This document shows positions 29,081 through 38,500 of a stretch of 64,000 nt of DNA, one piece after another; position 1 is the first letter of the stretch; every line of letters starts with the position of its first letter. The notes under the pieces are model-generated. The model was given only the letters and a program-made list of their open reading frames with translations. It was not told where the DNA came from and made no database searches. The stretch is from contig CANJKZ010000063.1 in the NCBI GenBank assembly GCA_947471745.1, positions 568,001 through 632,000 of the forward strand, given 5' to 3'. The position numbers were made by a program, and so were the translations under genes. The stretch is from Closterium sp. Naga37s-1. Taxonomy: Eukaryota; Streptophyta; Zygnematophyceae; Desmidiales; Closteriaceae.

Positions 29081-32000
29081 TCACGCACACACCGCATCCC
29101 GCGGCGAAGAAAACTGTTCGTCAGCTCTCGAACCTGAACCTGAACCTGCTGCTGCTGCTGCTGTTGCTGCTGGCACTGCCGCTGCTACTACATTGGGTGA
29201 CTCTTCAACCAACACTGTCACAGCAGGGCCATCAACAGACACCACTGCAGGGACCACCGCAAGCATTTCTAAAGAATCGGCAGAAGCAAGAGAATCAATT
29301 GAAGGAAGCGAGTCGAGAGTAGGAAGGGAGTCAAGGCAGGGAAGGGACTCAAGAGGAGACAGACAGTCAAGCGAGTCAAGAGGGATGGAGGAATCCAGAG
29401 AAGGAAGCAGCTCCACATCCCCTACCCTTGTCACGTGCTCGAGCGAGATGACAGATCCCATGGGGGGAGAGGAGGGGACAGACAGCTCAACTGAGTCCAG
29501 GAGAATCTCTTCATTTGTTATCCCCCGAGCACCACCACACTCGCTCCTCTCAGCATCAGCGATTTCAAGCCCAAGAGCCGCAAGAGGGAGTGGGGAATCA
29601 GGAGCAGTGGTCATCAGGCGGTCAACAGCCGCAGCCACTGATTCGTCTGATTCTTGGAGCGTGTCAAGGAGAGCGTCTGTAAGGGCTGCTGCAGAATCCG
29701 TTCCCTCCGATCCGTTGGTTGTTTCAGTGAGGGTCCTGGTGGTAGGTGGTGCAGGTTCTTGCGCGGCAGGAGGCAGAGATTCACCTGATTCAGAGACTGA
29801 GAATGAGGAGATCTGCTCGGGGAGCGCCGGGATTCCCAAGGGGAAATCTTCCGAGTCAGATGTTGTTACGGATTCCGTGTCCGCAGCTGCAGCTTCTGCT
29901 GCCGCTGCTTTCTCTGCTGCTTCTGCTTCTACTTCTGCGGCTGCCGCCACTGCTGCTGCTGCAGCCACCCTTTCTGCTGCCACTGCCCTATCAGCAGCAG
30001 CCTCGGCAGCAGCGGCAGCAGGAGCCGCATACTGCCACGCCTCAAACGCAGGAACGCCAGCACTGGCAGCAGCATAATGCGGCGAGTTGACCAGCACAGG
30101 GATAGGAGTCAACCCTGAAAACCCCGAGGGGGAAGCCGAATACGCCTGCTCCAATGCCGCGGCCGCCGCTGCTGACGCCTCTGCCGCTTCTGCCGCTGCT
30201 GCTGCCGCCACCGTTGCCGCTTCTGCCGCTGATTCAGCAGGCAAAGCAGGAGCAGAGGAGGGCTGGGCGGAGGAGGTTTGGAGGCCAGCGAAGCGGGCGA
30301 GGTCGACCCACTGGGAGGTGCCCCAGTAGGAATTGACCGTGCGTGCCACCATTGAGAGCGCAGCTCCGGCCATGGGGTTGGCGGCTAGATAGTAGTCGGC
30401 AATCCAGTGCTCCACCACCCCGCCTATCACCTGGTACCGGAGATTCGCTGACGTGGCAAGGAACCCGCCATAGACAGCAGCAGTCTTCAGCACAGGGGAC
30501 CGTTTCGTTGCACCAGGCGCGGCAGCAGCAGCTCCAGCAGCAGCAGCGCCAGCAGCGCCAGCGGCTCCAGCAACAGACAATTCCCCCAGGCGGTTCTTCA
30601 CCTCCATAAACAAGTTATTCAGCGCTACAGTGCCAACACTCGCCGAGAACCCTACAGTGAACAGCTTCCCGCTTGTAAAGAGGATGGACGCGAGCCGCTG
30701 CTGCAGCCCCCAGTCTTGCCCCGGCTGCGTCGCCCTCTGAAACGCGTTCTTCGGCAGCGTCGCGGCCCACGCACCCACCCCTGATACCAGCTGCTGCACC
30801 GGCCCTTGCGCTGCGCCCGCCGCGCCCGCCGCTCCTGCTGCTGCGGAGCCCGCGATAGAAGAGGCGGCAGAGGCGGCGGGGAACGAGAGCGTGGGAGCGG
30901 GTAACCAGACGGTGAAGAAATTAACGATAACGCCTCGCAGCACGTCCGTCGCGACGTACTCGATCTCCGACCAGAATCGATCGCGCCGCTTCTCCCACTG
31001 CGCGAGAAGAGCCGTCGTAAGGCTAATCGCCTCCTCCGTTACTATCCGTTGGAGGAACCGCGGATCCGCGTACACGCGCTCCCGCAATCCCTGGAAGCGC
31101 TTCGTCGCCTCCGCGACTAGCGGGTGGCTTTCTAACTCGAAGAACGAACGGAGCGTATCCGGGGAGATTAATCCGCGTTCTATCCCCGTTTGTAGGTCCT
31201 GCGGTAGGTTGTCGAAGGTTCTCCCCGCTGCACCCATCACGCGCGCGATTTCCGCCCGGTCGAAACAGTTTTGAGTGCACATGCGGCTGCCCGAGTACCA
31301 GAAAAAATCGGCTTCGGGCATCTCGCCATCTGCCCGGCTGCGCTGCCGCTCGGGGTTGAGGAGAACCACTCGTTGCGACGCGGCGGAAGTTTTCAGCTGC
31401 CCGTTGTTGATCCGGGCAGGAACTCCGGAACCCTGGGCTCCGTAGCGCACTTGCGATGCGCCCGTGAGGACGACGAGCAGCCCGACGATTCCGCCGTCCG
31501 CCATGGCCTGGTCGATGCTGCGCGCCACGGCGTGCTGCTCCACCACGCGCGCCTGCGCGAACCAGTACGGTCCCGGCCCGAACGGCAGCGACGTGCGCGA
31601 CACCGCCTCCCGCGAATACACCTCCGCCGCCACCGCCGCCGGCTCCAGCCCCCACAGCCCCGCCGTCGCGGACGCCGCCGAGGAGGGGGAGGTGGCAAGC
31701 AGTTGGTCCGTTGATGCGGAGGGGGAAGGGGCGGGGAAACCGCCGAGGGGAGGGGCGTAGCGCTGGCGGTCGATGGGCGCGAGGGCTTGCACTCCGCCGG
31801 CCTGCACCGTGCGCAGGATCTGAAGCAGATGGGGGCGCGGGGGAGAGGGAGCGGAGGGCGGGGACGGGGAAGACAGAGCGAGGAAAAATGTTATTTCAAA
31901 TGTTCTCGACAAGCAACGAGGGTACGAGGGAACGAGGGAACAAGGCCCAAACAGCTGTCGAGGTTCTTGAAAGGACCGTGGCGCGCCGCTCACCTTGGGA

Positions 32001-33421
32001 GGTACGCCGCACGCGAAAAGGCGGACGCCCGAGTCGCGGCAGTACCGAAGGAGCGGAACCATCTCCTCGAAGCGACCCTTGGACCAATGGCTCACTGCCA
32101 CCTGGAGGTCCTCTTCAGAAAGCCTGGCAGAGAAAAAAACAGATACGATACAAAAATCTTGCATCTCTCAAAAGGATACAGCGAGTCACGGTGTAGCGCG
32201 TACAAGAAGATGCCTCACCTTTTGTTGAGATATTTGTCGAGAAGCGGCTGCGTGGATCGCGGGAACGCGGAGAGCGCGAGCGTGACAGGGCGGCCCGCCT
32301 TAAAGCACTCGTCTCTCAACCGACTTACGACTTCCAGAGCCACGACCTGGACAATTAACAAAGCAGGTTAACAAGGGGAAAATGGGCTTCAAGGATTAAG
32401 CCTTAATCTATATGTTGGAAACACGGGGGTAGCATGTGTCAAGATAGACCGAAAATCAATCCTAAGTACAATTAACACCGTAAACTGAACCGAATTGAGA
32501 TTATAACTCTGTAAGAACCAAATCAAGCCTCACCTTGTCCGTCGGGTCGCGAACCATCTCTGCTTCGCCCAAGTACACCACTCGAGCCGCCACAAGTTGT
32601 TGCCAAACGTCCTCCTTATCCCCCAGCAGAGCCGGCTCTCCGACCGCCGTCGCGTCGTAAACACGCGACTCGGGGCCCTTCGGCGCTGCCGGGCTCTTCA
32701 CGCCGCCATCCACGCTCACTCCGCCGCCGTTAGCGTTGCCGAGGAACCACAGCGGGGACTTCTCTTTCCCCGCTTCCGCCGCCGCCGCGTTGACCAGTCC
32801 CAGCTCAGCGGCGGCTGCGGCGCCGAGTGCGGCGACGCCGATGCCAAGCAAAGCGCGACGATTAAGACGTGGAGTAGGCAGAGCGAACCGCGACGGCAGA
32901 TGCGGAAGCACGATCGCCGGGACAGCCGCCGATTGCGGTTCTTCGACTTGCTGGAAGTTCAGCTTCGATTCCGCCGGATTGCCCGCGCCAGTTGCGCCAA
33001 GTTCCTCGCTACCGCCTGCGGACGTCTCCGCGGAATTGGTGCGGGAAGCCGCAGGGCGCGCAGACACGGCGGAGATTAAGCGCTTAATCGACCGCAGCGC
33101 TGGTGGAGCCTTAATCACGAAGACCGAGCCGAAAGAGTGCGGTGCTAATATTTCGGCGTTTCTTAGAGCTGGCGCAAGGGCGAGACTGGCCTTAACTCGC
33201 GGTCCGCTTTTTTTACTGATGGTTGAAGAGCTAACACGATCTTTCGAGGAAAGTCCGCCACGAGATCTTGAAGCTGACCCGCGAGAGAAGCTAGTCGAGG
33301 AAGAAGACAAAGAAGGCCGTCCGCTGAGAAACGATGACGAGCTGGGGACGGCACGGTCAAGAAGCGCGCTTGGAGAACCCGCGATGCGGGAAGCCATTGC
33401 TGAAGGGGCTGCGCTGGTCAT
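29081..33421 (-). CDS. DUF399 + RETICULATA-related (DUF3411) plastid protein
   Basis: Four minus-strand exons: 33421-32534, 32346-32219, 32123-31994, 31819-29081; 3885 nt, 1294 residues. Joins give [29 protein letters not shown] and [14 protein letters not shown]. The first 60 residues are S/R-rich like a chloroplast transit peptide; a RR-plus-hydrophobic stretch ([19 protein letters not shown]) follows. Then comes a ChaN/DUF399-type region ([12 protein letters not shown]) and a DUF3411 core ([82 protein letters not shown]). This domain pair is known from plant RETICULATA-related proteins of the chloroplast envelope, linked to leaf development. Unusual: the core is interrupted by Ala-rich insertions and followed by about 300 residues of Ala-rich then acidic S/E/D-rich tail. 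Introns are short and repeat-free. Confidence 0.88.
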
Positions 33422-35561
33422 GGCTGCTCTTGATCTTTACAAATAAGAGGGGAAAAATTAAGGCTTAATAAAAAAATGTTATTGTCGATGTCAGATGCTT
33501 AGTCTTGTTAGATGTCAGAGTCGGGTCGGTCCGAGACTCGTGCGGACGCTCTGCTGACCGTCAATTGCGGCGATGAACCCGCCAGAGGTACCAATTTTAA
33601 GAATCAATTGATAAAAGGGAGAACGTGGGTCTTGCTAGCTGAACGTTGAAGACTTCAGGGTCCGACGGCAGCCATGGTCGACGTCTCGAGCGTCGAACTG
33701 GACATGCTGACCGCCTCAACTGGGACACACACCAACAATTGCCCGACTATGATGGAGAACAGGGTCTTCTATAGGCAGTAACGCATACGGGCGAGTAGCA
33801 TCCATGGCGGTCCAACATTTCAGGTCGGAGAAACAGGCGAGGAGCAGAAACGGTTTCAGGGGGTCAGAAACGCGGGAAACAGAGCTTTGAGGAATGGTCT
33901 GGAAGTAGGACCAGACAGGCAGGCGGGGCAGAATGATTGGAGTGAACTGCTGCTGGGGATGGTGCGGGAGATTATGTGACAGGAAGAATGGCAAATGGTC
34001 ATGGGCTGGTTCGCAGCAGCGATAGTGTGATTGTTCTGCGCCTGTCCACGCAACCGTCCCATTCGTCCGCAGCAGGTGCAGCAGCAACCAGACGCGCATA
34101 CATTCGTTACGGGCATCTCGGAAATTTTCCGGAAAAATGGCATGGGGAAGTTGTCACACAGGGCGCGCGGCGGGGTGTGTTCTGCAGGGCGGCAGAGGGT
34201 AACGGGAAATAAATTGGTCACTCACTCTGGAGTTTGTTTGGCCCGATCTCCGGGGGCGTGGTTCACATGGGTCAGAGGAATTTGGAGATTTTTCAGATGC
34301 GGTGCGCTGAACTGACTTTGTTTCCTGGTTTTCCGTGGACCACTGTCGAAGTTCACCGCACTGAGCATCAGACTGGGTTTGAACAAATTGACGTCGGTCA
34401 GAAGCGTTTACGGGAAACTGAACAGCGATAAAGCTTGAAAGGGGCAATAGTAAGCAGGTTCGACCGTTTCTGAGAAGGAAATATTTTGCGTTTGCCCGCC
34501 AGCGATTCGTTTGCAGAGCTCCGAACGTGTCAGCGGGCAGAGCGACACGCTGGGTCCCAGGCCCCACTTCATGCGAGGTTCTAGGCACGGTGCCCGTGAC
34601 CCAAGGAAGGGAGGACCACCACAGAATCTTTCGAACCGCTGAAACATGCCCGGGATGCAGGAACAATGGGGGTTATCCTCCGCCGCTCATGATTGGTTGC
34701 TGAGAAATTCTTGTGGTTACGGCGAAGGAGATCGACGGTTGCCGAAGGCTTGCGGCGTTTGCGGGGAATTCTTCGTGGATATCCGCATACGTGGCTCACG
34801 GTTCTGACGTGTTTGGATTACACCACCAAATGCTCGGCCAACCTCGAACTTGCTTCTGTGCTGTCACACACGCACTGCTTCCATGCCTCGCAACGCCGTT
34901 GACCCATTGACCTAGTCAAGAAACCAACATGCCTCCATTGCCTCACCAACTCAAATCCAAAACTCGAGGGTTTCAAGGACTGGATTTTCTACGCTGGCAA
35001 AACGGGGTTTCAGGAGTGGGTGAAATTTTACACGTCAGACCGAGAGTGAATATTCTTAGTCTTCGATAAGATGCCATTCCTCGTCAAAGACATCCTCAAA
35101 GTGAGAACGAAACAAATGCACATGAAATTTCTGTGTGATTTGTGTTTACGTTCATTTCTAATCCACTTTAGATGGCCTTCACCTCTTTATCTTACCTTTG
35201 ACATGTAGTATCTACACTGTGTGTTATCTTGTTATCGAATCATATATGAGTTAAAACAATTTGATCCATGGCCCGACGTATGAGTGCGGGCCTCTGGCCT
35301 CAATTGTTTGCTTGTGCCATATGAGCATTTGACAGATGAACCATATGAGCATCTGAAGATGTCAGAATCAAACGCGTTCAAACTTACCATGTGGAGGATC
35401 GGCCCTTGAAACAATCGCCTTCTTTCTGAAGCATCAGCCAAATCTGTAGGAGTGGACTCGCAGATTCTGATAGCTTAGATTCGCGTCATCCCAATCTTAG
35501 CGTCGATTCTCTGCTGGTGTTTCTCGGACTTTTAACGCCGCCTTTAATCTCTCCAAGCAGC
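33422..35561. other. Intergenic region, no gene seen
   Basis: Upstream flank of two divergent genes. Only short frames; a 170-codon minus frame at 34154-34666 has no recognisable domain and I do not call it. 35040-35250 is AT-rich. Confidence 0.5.
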
Positions 35562-38500
35562 ATGATTCGAAACGTCTATCGCGGATTCGGCATCCCGCCT
35601 GGGCCGCCGCAAATCCCGGAAATGTTCCACGGTCCCACGTGCAGCCACGGGAAGGTTAGAGAGGCCGAGAAGGTGGTTTCCGGCAGTTAGCGCACGGGCA
35701 TCGTGTGCGGCCCGCGCCTTCCCCTTCGGTCACTCCCCGTCCCCTTCCCACGTCCTCCTCTCCGCTTTCCCCGTCCGCCAGTGCGCCAGTGGGGCCTGCC
35801 CACGGACCTGGCAGCGGTGGCGCCATTGGCGCAGGCGGCTTTTGAGTCGACTCAAAAGTCACCTGGCAGCCGTGGCGCTACTGGCGCAGGTGGCGGACGA
35901 GTACGTGCGGGGCGATAAGAGCACATCCGATAAGAGCCGCGCCAACCTGCTCGCCGGGGCAGGGGCTGGGGCGGGGGCGCGCGGAGGGGGAGGGGGAGGG
36001 GGAGGCGGAGGCGGATGCGAAGGGGTCAGCGGCGGGGGCGGGGGCGGAGGCGGGAACAGCGGGGGGAGGGGCGGGGGAGGAAGCGGGGTTGAGGCGGGGC
36101 GGGGTGGAGGGTTTGGGGGCTCATGATCAAATAGAGGAGGAGATGATAGCGGTGCCGGGTGCATGCATGCTGTCTTACTTTGCCTTCCACTGGCCGCACT
36201 CCGCGCTCGTGATCGAACAGGTGGGTGGATGGCTAGGGGAGGCAAGGGGAGGGGAGGAGGGGCTAAGCGGAGGGGAGGAATGAGACTCAACAGCCACTGG
36301 CCGCAATCCCCCCTCATGATTGACAAGTGGGTGAGAGGGCACGGGGCGGGGCGGGAACAAGTGGAGAAGGCAAGGGGCAAGGGGAGGGGAGGAATGGGAC
36401 TCGACTCAACAGCCACTGGCCGCACTCAGCGCTCATGATCGAACAGGTGGGGGGGGGAGGGGGAGGGGCGGGAATGGGGGGCAAGTGGAGGGGGGAAGGG
36501 GCAAGGGGTGGGGAAGAGAAGCGCAAAGGGGAGGGAGGATTGATAATCAACTGAATGGCCATTCTCCTATTTTTGCCTTCATGATCGAACCAATTGGGGG
36601 CCCAAGGAAAGGCAAGGCAAGGGGGGGAATGGGACTTCTGAGTCAACTCAAAAGCCACGGCAGCACATGAGCGTGTGGGCACATGAGCGTGTGAGCACAT
36701 GAGCGTGTGAGCACATGAGCGTGTGAGCACATGAGCGTGTGATTACATGAGCGTGTGATTACATGAGCGTGTGATTACATGAGCGTGTGATTACATGAGC
36801 GTGTGATTACATGAGCGTGTAATTACATGAGCGTGTGATTACATGAGCGTGTGATTACATGGGCATGTGATGTGAGCACATGAGGCCCAAGAGCATGTGC
36901 GTGGCCTGCCTGAGTGCATCGCCATCATCCTTATGCGCCCATCCTTATGCGCCCATCCTTATGCGCCCATCCCTGTGTGTGCGCGCATCCCTGTGTGTGC
37001 GCCCATCCATCCCTACAGGTATTCCCGGGTCCGAGCAGCAAGCCACACGTGAGGGACGCCGTCAACGGTGGGCATGGGCGCTGGCAGGTCAACGGTGGTC
37101 AAGGAGATGATGAGACGGTAAGCTGAGGGATAAAGTGATTGTGTGGAAGTTCATGGGCTGAGTCGGTGCGATTGACCGTGGTGCTGCTGATAAGCAGGGG
37201 CATGGGTGCTGGCAAGTCAACAGTGGTCAAGCAGATCATGAAACGGTGAGAGGGAGTGCTGCGAGGGACAAAGCAATGGAGTGGGGTGTTGAGGGATGGA
37301 GTGGGGTGTAGAGGGATACAGTGCTTGCACTAGCAAGTCAACGGTGGTCAAGCAGATTACAAAACGGTGAGGGGGAGGAGGAGTGCTGCGAGAGGCAGAG
37401 AGATGGAGTGTGAACGCTCTCGTGTGCTTTGCATCGCTGCAGCTGATGGGAGCTTCACGACAAGCAGGCTCGTTGGGGGACCTGCTTTTCAGAGAGACGG
37501 TCACGAAAACGGGTTTCCCGGACCAGACGCTTACGGCGATTGCCTTTCAACAGATCTGGTTGGAAAGACGCGGGGCAGTTTTTCGGCAAGAACGTTTTCA
37601 ACACAAGAGGGTGGATCAGGAGGATTCTGGTAAATTTCAATCGACACGTCAGGGTGTACAGTACGAGGGCGCGCATGCAAGGGAGCAAGGGGAAGAAGCG
37701 GAAAACTGGCAACAGCAGTTGGGGGCACCTGGAGGCTGATGAGAAGCGGGCTATCTGCAACCTGTATGACAGCGAAGCCAAGCTGACGTGGAGCGCCAAG
37801 TTCCGTTCGATATCTGAGGATCCGCGTACGCTTTTTAGACCACCTTAAGTTTTGGATGGGGGGCCCCCTCACTATACACTAGTGAGCCATGCTCTCCACG
37901 GAATCAGTTACGACTGTGGATGTATACTTGTTATAGTGTACTTCCAAACCAAAAAAAAAAAAAAAAAAAAAAATCTCGTGTGCTTCCGTCTCATTTCTTC
38001 CCCTTCATTTTGTTTCCTGTCTCCTCCTCCTCCACCCAGTGCACTCCAAAGCTTCCCTTCTCCTTCAACCTCAGCCCTTCCTCTCCTTTCCTTTCATTTC
38101 CTTCCCACTCCCTCCTCCTCCTTCTCCTCCCTTGCTTTCCCCCCCTCCCCCTCCCCCCCGCATCGCCTTGTGGGTGCACATGGCGCCTCATGCAGCGGTG
38201 GTGGAGGCAGACGCCTTCAAGGAAAAGGAATCTATCTTCCGAGTGCTCTCCTGTGCTTTCTCTCGCCTCTTTTCCGCTCTCTTCCCTTCCTCAGCACCTT
38301 CGCGCCACACGCAGTGATGGTCGAAGCCAATCCGATGCCTTCAAGGAAAAGGACGTAATCTTCCGAGCACACTCTGCCGCCCGGCTGAGCGACGCCGCTC
38401 GGATCTCCCAGCTCGTTTACGAGGAGTCAACCCGGGCGGCACAGTCAATGCTGGTAATTGCGCTGAGCGAGGGGCGCGATGTAATACTCCATGGAGTATC

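Noticed and set aside
28932-30077. 381-codon Ser/Ala-rich plus-strand frame
   Set aside because: Antisense shadow of the last exon of the RETICULATA-related gene.
34154-34666. 170-codon minus-strand frame
   Set aside because: No motif, and base composition resembles surrounding intergenic DNA.
37952-37973. Poly(A) signal of a processed pseudogene
   Set aside because: The body upstream resembles a LINE ORF2 end, with a target duplication, so a truncated LINE fits better.
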